From an uncultured Rikenellaceae bacterium (GTDB taxonomy: Bacteria; Bacteroidota; Bacteroidia; Bacteroidales; Rikenellaceae), in the NCBI GenBank assembly GCA_946486375.1, contig CAMLTW010000006.1, positions 1 through 64,000 of the forward strand: a DNA stretch of 64,000 bases, given 5' to 3'. Positions 33,121-41,732 of this stretch are shown piece after piece. A program made the position numbers and the translations under genes. The notes beneath the pieces are model-generated. The model was not told where the DNA came from. It searched no databases and saw only the letters and a program-made list of their open reading frames with translations. Within the stretch, counting starts at the first letter, position 1, and each line of letters begins with the position of its first letter.

Positions 33121-33147
33121 AGCCGTCTCTTCGGAGACGGCTTTTTT
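33121..33147 (+). terminator. rho-independent terminator after the rhomboid gene
   Basis: AGCCGTCTC pairs with GAGACGGCT around a TTCG tetraloop, followed by a run of T. Confidence 0.92.
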
Positions 33148-33381
33148 CGGATGTGGAAGGGAAATGTCCTGCGGCGGCATTGAACGGCTTGCCGTTGGCG
33201 CGTGTTTCCCGGAGAACACGGAGGCGACCGGAGGGGATCATGCCGTTTCCACGGCTTTGGTAACGTAAGTCCTGCGAAGGGACCGGACGGATTCGTACCG
33301 AACGTTCGGCGTTTTTGTTCAAAAAGTCCGCTACGGTCGAAATCCCGGACTTTTGGGGTCTGTTTTTCGGGCGATCCGTTT

Positions 33382-33389
33382 TATATTTG
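33382..33389 (+). promoter_or_regulatory. -7 box for the hybrid two-component regulator
   Basis: TATATTTG matches TAnnTTTG, 21 bases before the ATG at 33411. Confidence 0.65.
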
Positions 33390-33410
33390 TTTACACCAAA
33401 GCTACGGCCC

Positions 33411-36400
33411 ATGCGGAAGATTTGCCAGCTGCTGATTCTGATCTTTTGTTGCGCGTCGTCCTCCGGGCGTCCCGGACGCATCGAATTCCGGCATTTGGGG
33501 AAGGATTCGGGGCTTTCCCAAATAACCATAAACGGTCTTTATCAGGACGAATACGGCGCTCTGTGGATCGGAACCAAAAACGGCGTCCGGAAATACAACG
33601 GCAACCGCGTCGTCCCGGTCGACCTGCCGGAAGTCGCCCGCTGGATTTCCATGAGTTTCGCCCCTACCGTTTGCGGAGACCGGAAAGGACACGTCTATAT
33701 CAATGCCGATTACAACGTCATCGAATACGACCTGAAACGGGAAAAGGCGAAAGTTGTTTTTACGCAGCACGACGTACGTATCGCTCCGGCCACGGCTTTT
33801 TGTCACGGGGAAAAATCCCTCTGGATCGGTTTGAAAGACAGCATATTCCGGTATGAAAACGGCGAAGTGACCCTTTATCGGACGCTGACGGATGACGAAG
33901 CCTCGGTTACGACCCTGAAGGAAGTCGGCGGGAAACTGTACGTGGGGACGAAAAGCGGGGGCGTGTTCCGGTTGGATGAGGCCGGAACGGAAAGCCGGGT
34001 GCTTCCGCCTTGCAGCGACGTGCTTTCCATTTACGAAGACAGCCGGAAATATTTGTGGATCGGGACGTTCAGTGACGGACTGTTCCGGATTTCTCCGCAG
34101 GGGGACATGGTTCGGTACAGGCGGTCGGCGGGCGGGCATCCGGGGCTGTCCAGCAATTACGTCCGCGCCGTTTGCGAGGACGACTACGGAAACATCTGGG
34201 TGGGTACCATGCAGGGCCTCGATCTGATCGATGCGAAAACGGGCGGCATCCGTCACTACGGTTTGTCGGATCGGGACATGACGGGACTCAGCAACCTTTC
34301 CGTATGGGTGATCCTGAAAGACGATATGGGGACGATGTGGTTCGGAACCTATTACGGCGGCCTCGACTACTGCAATCCCGAAACCGCCGTGTTCAGCTAT
34401 TTCGATCTGGGAATCAGTTCGGGCAACGGTTATCCGATCGTCAGCCGGATCGTCGAGGACAAGCGGGGCGACTTGTGGATAGGTACGGAAGGGAAGGGGC
34501 TGCTCTTCTTCGACCGGAAAGCGAACCGGCACCGACGGCTTCCGCAATGGGAGGGCGCTCCCGACAACATCAAGTCGCTTTGCTACGACCGGACGGCCGA
34601 CGAACTGTGGATCGGGACGCACTACGGCGGGCTGTACCGTTTCCGCCTGTCCGACCGGAAGCTCGTTTCCTACACGGTGGATCCCGCCGATCCGACCAGA
34701 CGGTCGAACATCGTTCATGCTTTGGCGCAGGACGAAGATCGACTTTATATAGGCACCCTGTCGGGCGTGTATTGTATGGACACGCGATCGGATGTCATCC
34801 GGAAGGTCGAGGGATTGAAAGATTACGTGTTTGCCGTCAACGACCTGCTGCTCGACGGCGGGGACGACCTCTGGATAGCGGGAAACAGCCTGTGCCGTTA
34901 CCGCATTTCCGATGGCCGGGTGAAGGATTTCGGCCCGGAGCTCGTTGCGGCGTCCCTTTCCCCGAAACTGGCGACCACCGCCCTGTACCGGAACGGCGGC
35001 GGGGATATGGTGGTAGCCACGGCGGGCTACGGCTTTCTGATTTACCGGGAAGGACGTTTTCACTCTTACAACAGTGCCAACTGCCGGATCCCGGACGATT
35101 ACATCGGAAGCATCGGGGAAATGCGGAACGGTCGTCTGCTGATCGGTCACGGTTCCGGGTTTTCCTGTGTCGATGCGCAGCGCAGGGAAAGTTACAATTA
35201 CAATGCCGATACCGGCTTCCCCCTTCATGCCATGATGCCTGGATGCATCCTCCGCAGCGAGAAGGGCGATATCATACTGGGTGGAACGAACGGAATCGCC
35301 CTCTTTCCCGAAGAGGCGCTGCTGGCTTCCCCGGTGCCGTTCAGACTTTATTTCGACGGGTTCCGGGTCAACAACGAGCCGGTGTCGCCCGGCGACCCGA
35401 CGGGAATCCTTTCGGAGGCCCTGTCCGACACCCGGCGGATCGTCCTCGATTACGGTCACAACAATTTTTCGGTAGAAGTCGGCCACGACAATTTCGTGAA
35501 TTACGGGCAGCCCCGGTATCAATACCTGCTGGAAGGGTACGACCGGACATGGATCGACTTCACGCCCCGTTCGGCCATCCGGTACATGAACCTTCCCGAC
35601 GGGGAATACCGGCTCCGGGTCAGGGCGCTTCTTGCGCGGGAAAATCCCCCGATGGAAGAAATATCCCTCGGAATCGTCGTCCGGCCTCCGCTGTATGCCG
35701 CGTGGTACGCCTACTTGTTTTATATCGTGTTTTCCCTGGGCATCGTGGCGTGGGTGGTTTATTTTTACCGGGCGCGCCTGCTGTTCCGCACTTCGCTCGA
35801 AATGGAAAGGCGCGAAAAGCGGCAGCAGGAGGAAATCAACGACTCCAAACAGCGTTTTTTCGCCAACATGTCGCACGAATTGCGGACACCGCTGACCCTC
35901 ATCACCGGCCAGCTGGAATTGTTGTTGCTCTCGAATCAGCTGACCCGGAACGTCCATCGGAATCTGGTGGAGATTCACCACGGAGCTATGCGCATGAACC
36001 GGCTGATCAACGAATTGCTCGATTACCTCAAGCACAGCCGGGGCATGTTCCGTCTGCGGGTCGTGCCGGGGGATATCGCGGGTTTCCTTCGGGAGGCTTG
36101 CGCTTCTTTCGGAAGCCTGGCCGAACTCCGGAACGTTCGCTTCGATTTCTGCGCCCAAAGCGATATCCGAGAGGTGTGGTTCGATCCGGGGCAGATGCGG
36201 AAGGTGATCAATAACCTGCTGGCCAACGCTTTCAAATACACCCCTGCTCGTGGGACGGTTACGGTGGAAGTTCGGGAGGAGGGTGATTGCGTGCTCGTTC
36301 GGGTGCGGGATACCGGTATCGGGATTCCCCCCGAGATGAAGGATCGGATTTTCGAGCGCTTCTATCAGGGAGACAACGCCGTAAACCGCGGTCTGGGACA

Positions 36401-37457
36401 GACCGGAACCGGGATCGGGCTTTCCCTTTCCCGCAACATCGTGGAGGCCCATCACGGCACGATCCGGGTGGAGAGCGATCCGGGAGCGGGAAGCCTGTTC
36501 ACCGTGGCGCTTCCGCTGGGCAAAAGCCATTTCGAAGGCGATCCGAAAGTGACGTTCGGCGCGGATGGATCGCAGGAAGTACAGGAGACTTCGGATGCGG
36601 TTTACGAAGATGACGGAACGTTTCTGGAAGAGATCGCCGCGCAGTACCGGCAGGTTCTCGCGCAGCCGCATTCGCTGCTGATCGTCGAAGACGACGAGGT
36701 GCTCCGGAAGATGCTGATCCGGATTTTCGAGCCGCTGTTCCATATTTACGAGGCGGAAGACGGGGAGAAGGGGCTTCGGATCGCCCTGGAGCATTCGCCC
36801 GATCTGATCCTTTCGGACGTGATGATGCCCGGAATGTCGGGAAGCGCGCTGTGCAGCAACATCAAGTCCAATTTCGAAACCAGTCATATCCCCGTCGTAC
36901 TGCTGACGGCCCTCAGCAGCGTCGAATACGGCATTCAGGGACTGAACTGCGGTGCGGACGATTACATCACCAAGCCTTTCGACATCCGGCTGCTGGTGAC
37001 CCGTTGTCTGGCGCTGCTCAATGGCCGTCGGCTGCTGCAAAAGAAATTCAGCCGGCAGGAGGAAGGCTCGCCCGAATACCTCACGACCAGTCCGATGGAT
37101 CGCGAGTTCATCGAAAAGGTGATCCGCGTGGTGGAAGGCAACATCGAAAACGGGAACATCAACGTCACGTTCCTCTGCGGGGAACTGGGTATCAGCCGGA
37201 CGAAGCTTTTTCTGAAGATGAAAGGGATCACGGGACAGACCCCTCACGACTTTATCCAGAATATCAAGCTCAAAAAGGCCGCCCGGATGCTGAAGGAGCA
37301 GCCGGAGGTGAACATCAGCGAAATCGCCTACGCGCTGGGTTTCAGTTCGCTGAACTATTTCGGGAAATACTTCCGTTCTTATTTCGGCATGTCTCCCACC
37401 GCTTACCGGAAATCGGCCGGAAAGCAGACGGTGAGCGGAACGGAGGAAGACGAGTGA
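33411..37457 (+). CDS. hybrid two-component system sensor/regulator (HTCS) of the PUL
   Basis: A 1,348-residue single-chain sensor and regulator. The order is: signal peptide; about 14 periplasmic Reg_prop beta-propeller repeats (for example LWIGTKNGVRKYNG); a Y_Y_Y domain (about 690-765, YLLEGYDRTW); a transmembrane helix (about 765-787); HisKA with the phospho-His in FANMSHELRTPL (about 822); HATPase (NNLLANAFKYTP, DTGIGIP, GTGIGLSLS); a receiver (Asp in LILSDVMMPG, about 1135); and an AraC HTH (about 1230-1340). HTCS proteins bind an oligosaccharide in the periplasm and activate their neighbouring PUL. A repeated element upstream of five PUL promoters is the likely binding site of its AraC domain. 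Confidence 0.96.
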   Translation: MRKICQLLILIFCCASSSGRPGRIEFRHLGKDSGLSQITINGLYQDEYGALWIGTKNGVRKYNGNRVVPVDLPEVARWISMSFAPTVCGDRKGHVYINADYNVIEYDLKREKAKVVFTQHDVRIAPATAFCHGEKSLWIGLKDSIFRYENGEVTLYRTLTDDEASVTTLKEVGGKLYVGTKSGGVFRLDEAGTESRVLPPCSDVLSIYEDSRKYLWIGTFSDGLFRISPQGDMVRYRRSAGGHPGLSSNYVRAVCEDDYGNIWVGTMQGLDLIDAKTGGIRHYGLSDRDMTGLSNLSVWVILKDDMGTMWFGTYYGGLDYCNPETAVFSYFDLGISSGNGYPIVSRIVEDKRGDLWIGTEGKGLLFFDRKANRHRRLPQWEGAPDNIKSLCYDRTADELWIGTHYGGLYRFRLSDRKLVSYTVDPADPTRRSNIVHALAQDEDRLYIGTLSGVYCMDTRSDVIRKVEGLKDYVFAVNDLLLDGGDDLWIAGNSLCRYRISDGRVKDFGPELVAASLSPKLATTALYRNGGGDMVVATAGYGFLIYREGRFHSYNSANCRIPDDYIGSIGEMRNGRLLIGHGSGFSCVDAQRRESYNYNADTGFPLHAMMPGCILRSEKGDIILGGTNGIALFPEEALLASPVPFRLYFDGFRVNNEPVSPGDPTGILSEALSDTRRIVLDYGHNNFSVEVGHDNFVNYGQPRYQYLLEGYDRTWIDFTPRSAIRYMNLPDGEYRLRVRALLARENPPMEEISLGIVVRPPLYAAWYAYLFYIVFSLGIVAWVVYFYRARLLFRTSLEMERREKRQQEEINDSKQRFFANMSHELRTPLTLITGQLELLLLSNQLTRNVHRNLVEIHHGAMRMNRLINELLDYLKHSRGMFRLRVVPGDIAGFLREACASFGSLAELRNVRFDFCAQSDIREVWFDPGQMRKVINNLLANAFKYTPARGTVTVEVREEGDCVLVRVRDTGIGIPPEMKDRIFERFYQGDNAVNRGLGQTGTGIGLSLSRNIVEAHHGTIRVESDPGAGSLFTVALPLGKSHFEGDPKVTFGADGSQEVQETSDAVYEDDGTFLEEIAAQYRQVLAQPHSLLIVEDDEVLRKMLIRIFEPLFHIYEAEDGEKGLRIALEHSPDLILSDVMMPGMSGSALCSNIKSNFETSHIPVVLLTALSSVEYGIQGLNCGADDYITKPFDIRLLVTRCLALLNGRRLLQKKFSRQEEGSPEYLTTSPMDREFIEKVIRVVEGNIENGNINVTFLCGELGISRTKLFLKMKGITGQTPHDFIQNIKLKKAARMLKEQPEVNISEIAYALGFSSLNYFGKYFRSYFGMSPTAYRKSAGKQTVSGTEEDE

Positions 37458-37519
37458 ATCCGGAATCTTGTCTGTGGGGATGGCTGTTCGCTGCCCCCCA
37501 AACGAAGCCGGTCTTAAAA

Positions 37520-37561
37520 ATAACGTACGGGGAACCGGAAGCCATTCCGTTCCCCGTACGC
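37520..37561. terminator. long hairpin between the HTCS gene and rhaM
   Basis: An arm starting CGTACGGGGAAC pairs with one ending GTTCCCCGTACG, with a further CGGAA/TTCCG pairing near the loop. On the minus strand it is followed by TTATTTTTAA, so it could end the rhaM transcript, and it may also act for the HTCS gene. The rest of 37458-37743 holds nothing recognisable. Confidence 0.6.
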
Positions 37562-37743
37562 CCACTTTAACCAACTAACCAACCCTGTTGTCGTTTTTTC
37601 CGCCGTATCCGGTCGGGATGTTCGCCAGACCCCTTCCGCTTTCACCGCGCTTTTCGTCTTCTGTTGCGGGGTTCCGATGTGCGCCGCTCATTCGTCGTTT
37701 CCGAATGCACGGTCTTTTCCCTGCCTGTCCGCAAACGGATTCT

Positions 37744-38058
37744 TCAATCCATGTGGAAACACTCCTCCAGCGGGACGCTGACCGGAGAATTGTCCGAATT
37801 GACCACCATGATGTCCGCCATGTAGGCCCACCATTCCTGCACGATTTCGTGTCCTCCCAAATCCTGCGAACCCTGCTCTCCGCTGCTTTTCTGTACGGCG
37901 AAGAGCGTGTCCGTTTCCCCGTCCCGGAAGATGGTGTAATCCGAAACGCCGGATGCTTCGAGCAATTGTTTCATTTCGGGCCAGAGAGCGTCGTGCCGCC
38001 GTTTGTATTCGGCTGCGCAGCCCGGTTTCAGATACATTTTAAAGGCTTCTCTTTTCAT
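37744..38058 (-). CDS. rhaM: L-rhamnose mutarotase
   Basis: A 104-residue protein, the normal size for RhaM. It has the conserved MYLKPGCAAEYKRRHDALWPEM start and the C-terminal QEWWAYMADIM segment with the paired tryptophans of the sugar site. RhaM interconverts the alpha and beta anomers of L-rhamnose in the cytoplasm. It is the only rhamnose-specific cytoplasmic enzyme seen here; the kinase, isomerase and aldolase must lie elsewhere. It is divergent from susC. Its promoter carries the same candidate operator as the other PUL promoters at the same distance, linking it to the regulon. Confidence 0.92.
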   Translation of the reverse strand: MKREAFKMYLKPGCAAEYKRRHDALWPEMKQLLEASGVSDYTIFRDGETDTLFAVQKSSGEQGSQDLGGHEIVQEWWAYMADIMVVNSDNSPVSVPLEECFHMD

Positions 38059-38083
38059 GGAAAGACGTGTGTTTTGGTTGTTG

Positions 38084-38091
38084 CAAAGATG
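38084..38091 (-). promoter_or_regulatory. -7 box for rhaM
   Basis: Reverse-strand CATCTTTG, one mismatch to TAnnTTTG. The position is supported by the operator core exactly 40 bp upstream. The predicted leader is about 20 nt. Confidence 0.5.
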
Positions 38092-38112
38092 GGGTTCATT
38101 CCGTTTGCCGAG

Positions 38113-38136
38113 TCGTTCGTTTCGTACGGAATAGGG
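38113..38136 (-). promoter_or_regulatory. candidate HTCS operator, rhaM promoter
   Basis: The reverse-strand core TTCCGTACGAA (38131 down to 38121) matches the susC-side core TTCGGTACGAA at 10 of 11 positions. Its first base lies 40 bp upstream of the first base of the -7 box, the same spacing as at susC and GH105. The flanking bases are less conserved here. Confidence 0.55.
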
Positions 38137-38260
38137 GGCGGAATTGATTATTCTGTCGGAAATATCTCTGCGGCGGGCGCAGTCTGAACCGGCGCTCTTG
38201 CGTAAACGCCTCGCCTTTCCTGCACAGGGAGGCTAAGCGTCTCGTACGGTTAAAAATGCT

Positions 38261-38284
38261 GAAAGTTCGGTACGAATTTATCCA
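38261..38284 (+). promoter_or_regulatory. candidate HTCS operator, susC promoter
   Basis: The element begins GAAAGTTCGGTACGAATTTA, with core TTCGGTACGAA at 38266-38276, 40 bp upstream of the -7 box. It matches the GH105-side copy at 20 of 24 positions with identical spacing. The position just upstream of where a -33 element would lie fits an activator site. Confidence 0.65.
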
Positions 38285-38305
38285 GCGCCCTCGGGGGGTA
38301 AAATC

Positions 38306-38313
38306 TACTTTTG
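38306..38313 (+). promoter_or_regulatory. -7 box for the susC operon
   Basis: TACTTTTG matches TAnnTTTG, in the context CTACTTTTGTTC, which is nearly the same at the GH105 promoter (TTACTTTTGTTC). Confidence 0.7.
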
Positions 38314-38618
38314 TTCGAAGCACTTCCGACAACGGACGCAAACGGGACGGCCGAAAGAACGGAAAAGGGGCGGGATGCGGTCGGAGGGAAGTAAGGCGAA
38401 AAGCACGATTCCGGAATGACGGGAGCGAAAACCTTAAATGTTAAAATAGTCCGTATTGTAGCGGATTTGGATTGTCGGTACCCGGTAAACGGTTCGATCC
38501 CTTTAACTTTAAATAGTGTATTACTAATCTTAAATCCTTGTGTATGAAGCAATCCAGTCGTGTCGATGTTTGCTGAATTTCCGAATTCTTTCCAAAAAAC
38601 TACCTAAAACTGAAATGT
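38314..38618 (+). other. long 5' leader of the susC operon, no gene seen
   Basis: About 300 bases between the predicted transcription start and the susC ATG. The last 150 are AT-rich compared with their surroundings. A TAACTTTA stretch near 38506 is one base from a -7 box, so a second promoter is possible. No known riboswitch fold was recognised. Confidence 0.45.
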
Positions 38619-41600
38619 ATGAAAAAGTCTTTACAATCCAGGATGCCCGTTCCTTCCGGATGGGGCCTGAGAATGTTGCTGGCGCTGTTCTGTGCGGTGA
38701 CCGTCGGGGCAGCCTTCGCGCAAAACGGCGTGAAGGGGCGGGTTTCCGATGAGAAGGGAGAGCCCGTCATCGGCGCGAGCATTCTGGTGAAAGGGTCCAT
38801 CCGGGGCGTTTCCACCGATGCGGCCGGCGGATTCACCGTAGACGTTCCTCCCGACGGAACCCTGGAGGTCATGTATGTAGGATACCTGAGTCAGGAAATC
38901 GCCGTTGCCGGCCGGAGTTTCATCGAAGTGAAACTGGTTCCGGACGTGCAGACGATCGAGGACGTCGTGGTAGTGGGTTACGGCACCCAGAAAAAAGTGA
39001 ACCTGACCGGAGCGGTGGGAGCCGTGAAGATGGACGAACAGATCGCGAGCCGTTCGGTGCCCAACGTATCTTCCGCCCTGAGCGGGCTGATCCCCGGACT
39101 AGCGGTGAACGTGAATACCGGCATGGCGGGGAAGAACAATGCCACGCTGTTGGTTCGCGGACTGGGGTCGGTCAACAAGGCGGCTCCCCTCGTCGTGGTG
39201 GACGGGATGCCCGATGTGGATATCAACCGGCTGAACATGAACGATATCGAAAGTATTTCGGTGCTGAAGGACGCTTCTTCCGCCGCCGTTTACGGTTCGC
39301 GGGCGGCCAACGGGGTCGTGCTCATCACCACCAAAAGCGGATCGAAGGCGGACGGCAAGGCGACCATTTCCTTCACCGGCTCCTACGCCATGTCGGAACC
39401 GATCAAGATGATCGACCTGATGCCCAATTATCCGTACAACGTCGCCGCCATGATCAAGGCCTCGGCAGCGGGGGGAGGTACTTCCCGTTTCCGGTTCGGA
39501 GCCGTCGAAGAATGGGCGGCCATGTCCCGGCTCGATCCGTTGCGTTATCCGAACACGGACTGGATGGATATCACCACCCGTACGGGACAGCTCCAGAATT
39601 ACAGCCTGTCGGCTTCGGGCGGCAACGACCGGTCGAGCTTTTACATTTCCGGAGGCATCATGGATGAAAACGGGTTGCAGATCGGGAACGATTACACCCG
39701 CTATACGACCCGGTTCAATTACCATTACAAGGTGCGGAAAAACATCAGCGTGGGGGCCCGGTTTTCCGGCTCGTGGAGCAAATGGAAGTATTCCGCTACA
39801 GACGGATTTTACACCAACAGCGCCAGCGGGGGATTGATCGGAGCCATCGGAGGGGTAACTCCTTACGATCCGGAAACGGGTCGGTACGGCGGTGCGATGA
39901 TGTACGGCGAGGATGCGACCATTTACAATCCTTACCGGGAGTACCGGACGATGCACAACGAGAACGACGCGCAACACATGTTCGCGAGCGCCAATGCGGA
40001 GTGGGAACCCCTGAAAGGGCTGAAGATCGGCGTGGATTACAACCTGACCTACCAGAACCAGCTCACCAAAAAGTACAACGATCCCCATTCCGACTGGAAT
40101 TTCCAGACGGGCAAGCCCAACCGGGTGCTGATCGGGAACAATGCGGGGGTGGATGACGCCAATACGATGAATTACCGCACGCTGCTCAACAGCCGACTCA
40201 CGTACAACCGCTCTTTCGGAAAGCACGACGTCGGAGCGTTGTTCGTGTACAGCGAGGAATACGCTTTTTCACGGAACCTGTCGGGGGGACGGAATAGCCG
40301 TCTGCATCCGAGCCTGACCGAAATCAACGCCACGCTGAACGATGTGGTTCGAGCGGGGGGAAGTTCGGGTTCCTGGGGACTGCGTTCCTACATCGGACGG
40401 TTGAACTATGCCTATGACGACCGGTATCTGCTGGAGATGAATTTCCGGTACGACGGTTCTTCCAAGTTCGTGTCCGGCTATCAGTACGGCTTTTTCCCTT
40501 CCGCGTCGTTGGGCTGGCGTTTCACCGAGGAAAAATTCCTGAAGTTCCTGAACCGGGTGCTGACCAGCGGGAAAATTCGTCTTTCCTACGGGGGATTGGG
40601 AAACAACGACGGAGTGGGGAATTTCGAACAGCAGGAGACCCTTGCAGCCGCCCACTACACGGTCGGCGGGCAGGTGGCGATGGGGCTGGTGAACAAGAAA
40701 ATGATCAACCAGACGCTTTCCTGGGAAACGACCAACGTGTTCAATGCAGGGCTGGACCTGGGCTTTTTGAACAACCAGCTCACGGCGGAAATGGATTACT
40801 ACAACCGGCGTACCACCGGCATGCTGCGGCCCGACGAACTTTCCTCCATGCTTACGGGAGCTTATTCCGCTCCGAAGAAGAACATCGGGATTTTGCGCAA
40901 TCAGGGGGTCGAAGTGAATCTGACCTGGCGGGATCGGATCAAGGAGTTTCAGTACAGCGTGAATTTCAACGCTTCCTACAATGCCAACAAACTGGAACGC
41001 TGGAACAGTTACCTGGGGCAGGGGAACGTGTTCCTGGGAATGCCTTATCAGTACATTTACACCCAGGTCAACCGGGGCGGCGTCATCCAGACCTGGCAGG
41101 AAATCTACGACGCTCCCTGGGCCAGCAACGGCTCGGCTCCGGGAGACATGCTGCTGGAAGACCTCAACGGCGACGGCTACGTGAACGGAGAGGATAAAAA
41201 AGCGATGCCCCACGCTCTGCAAGCCCGGCCTACCGCCAATTTCGGGCTGAATCTTTCCGCTTCGTGGAAAGGGATCGACTTCGCCATGCTCTGGTCGGCG
41301 ACGGCGGGCCGGAAGAACTATTGGAACAACCATTTCAACAACGTGACGCTGATGGCCGGTGCGCAGGCCCTGACGTGGACGCAGTATGCCGATTCCTGGT
41401 CTTACGACAACCGGAACGCCACCCTGCCCCGGCTGGTGACGGGAGCGAGGGGATTGAACAAGGCGGCTTCCACCTACTGGCTGGACGATATGTCCTACAT
41501 CCGGCTGAAAAACGTTCAGATCGGATATTCCTTGCCGGACAAATGGCTGAAGCGTTTCGGAATCGGTACCGTGCGGATTTACGTGTCGGGGGAAAACCTG

Positions 41601-41720
41601 TGGACGATCACTTCGTACCGGGGGCTCGATCCGGAAAAAGCCCTGACCGGAGGCGGTAGCGAGAACGATGCCTATCCCATGCTCCGCACGATCGCTTTTG
41701 GTATCAACATCGTCATTTAA
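38619..41720 (+). CDS. susC: SusC-like TonB-dependent outer-membrane glycan transporter
   Basis: A 1,033-residue protein: signal peptide ending near AFAQ (about 31), a CarboxypepD_reg-like domain (VKGRVSDEKGEPVIGASILVKG, to about 115), a TonB plug (DVVVVGYGTQKKVNLTGAV to GVVLITTKSG, about 120-240), then a 22-strand barrel. The segment SYIRLKNVQIGYSLPDKW near the end is typical of SusC proteins. It imports oligosaccharides captured by the SusD partner, powered by TonB-ExbBD. It is the first gene of a four-gene operon with susD 12 bases downstream. The symbol describes the family; the substrate is not starch. Confidence 0.96.
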   Translation: MKKSLQSRMPVPSGWGLRMLLALFCAVTVGAAFAQNGVKGRVSDEKGEPVIGASILVKGSIRGVSTDAAGGFTVDVPPDGTLEVMYVGYLSQEIAVAGRSFIEVKLVPDVQTIEDVVVVGYGTQKKVNLTGAVGAVKMDEQIASRSVPNVSSALSGLIPGLAVNVNTGMAGKNNATLLVRGLGSVNKAAPLVVVDGMPDVDINRLNMNDIESISVLKDASSAAVYGSRAANGVVLITTKSGSKADGKATISFTGSYAMSEPIKMIDLMPNYPYNVAAMIKASAAGGGTSRFRFGAVEEWAAMSRLDPLRYPNTDWMDITTRTGQLQNYSLSASGGNDRSSFYISGGIMDENGLQIGNDYTRYTTRFNYHYKVRKNISVGARFSGSWSKWKYSATDGFYTNSASGGLIGAIGGVTPYDPETGRYGGAMMYGEDATIYNPYREYRTMHNENDAQHMFASANAEWEPLKGLKIGVDYNLTYQNQLTKKYNDPHSDWNFQTGKPNRVLIGNNAGVDDANTMNYRTLLNSRLTYNRSFGKHDVGALFVYSEEYAFSRNLSGGRNSRLHPSLTEINATLNDVVRAGGSSGSWGLRSYIGRLNYAYDDRYLLEMNFRYDGSSKFVSGYQYGFFPSASLGWRFTEEKFLKFLNRVLTSGKIRLSYGGLGNNDGVGNFEQQETLAAAHYTVGGQVAMGLVNKKMINQTLSWETTNVFNAGLDLGFLNNQLTAEMDYYNRRTTGMLRPDELSSMLTGAYSAPKKNIGILRNQGVEVNLTWRDRIKEFQYSVNFNASYNANKLERWNSYLGQGNVFLGMPYQYIYTQVNRGGVIQTWQEIYDAPWASNGSAPGDMLLEDLNGDGYVNGEDKKAMPHALQARPTANFGLNLSASWKGIDFAMLWSATAGRKNYWNNHFNNVTLMAGAQALTWTQYADSWSYDNRNATLPRLVTGARGLNKAASTYWLDDMSYIRLKNVQIGYSLPDKWLKRFGIGTVRIYVSGENLWTITSYRGLDPEKALTGGGSENDAYPMLRTIAFGINIVI

Positions 41721-41732
41721 AACCGGAGAATC

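Noticed and set aside
33339..33355. An operator-like stretch (GAAATCCCGGAC) upstream of the HTCS promoter, suggesting autoregulation
   Set aside because: It lies 43 bases from the -7 box, needs a gap to align and lacks the GTACGAA half, so it is not counted as a sixth site.
33402..37574. A 1,390-residue open frame on the minus strand opposite the hybrid regulator gene
   Set aside because: It is the high-GC shadow of a gene with full domain evidence on the plus strand. Its translation is Arg/Pro/His-rich with no domain.
38314..38618. A riboswitch in the susC leader
   Set aside because: No known riboswitch core was recognised and no hairpin with a T-tract precedes the gene.
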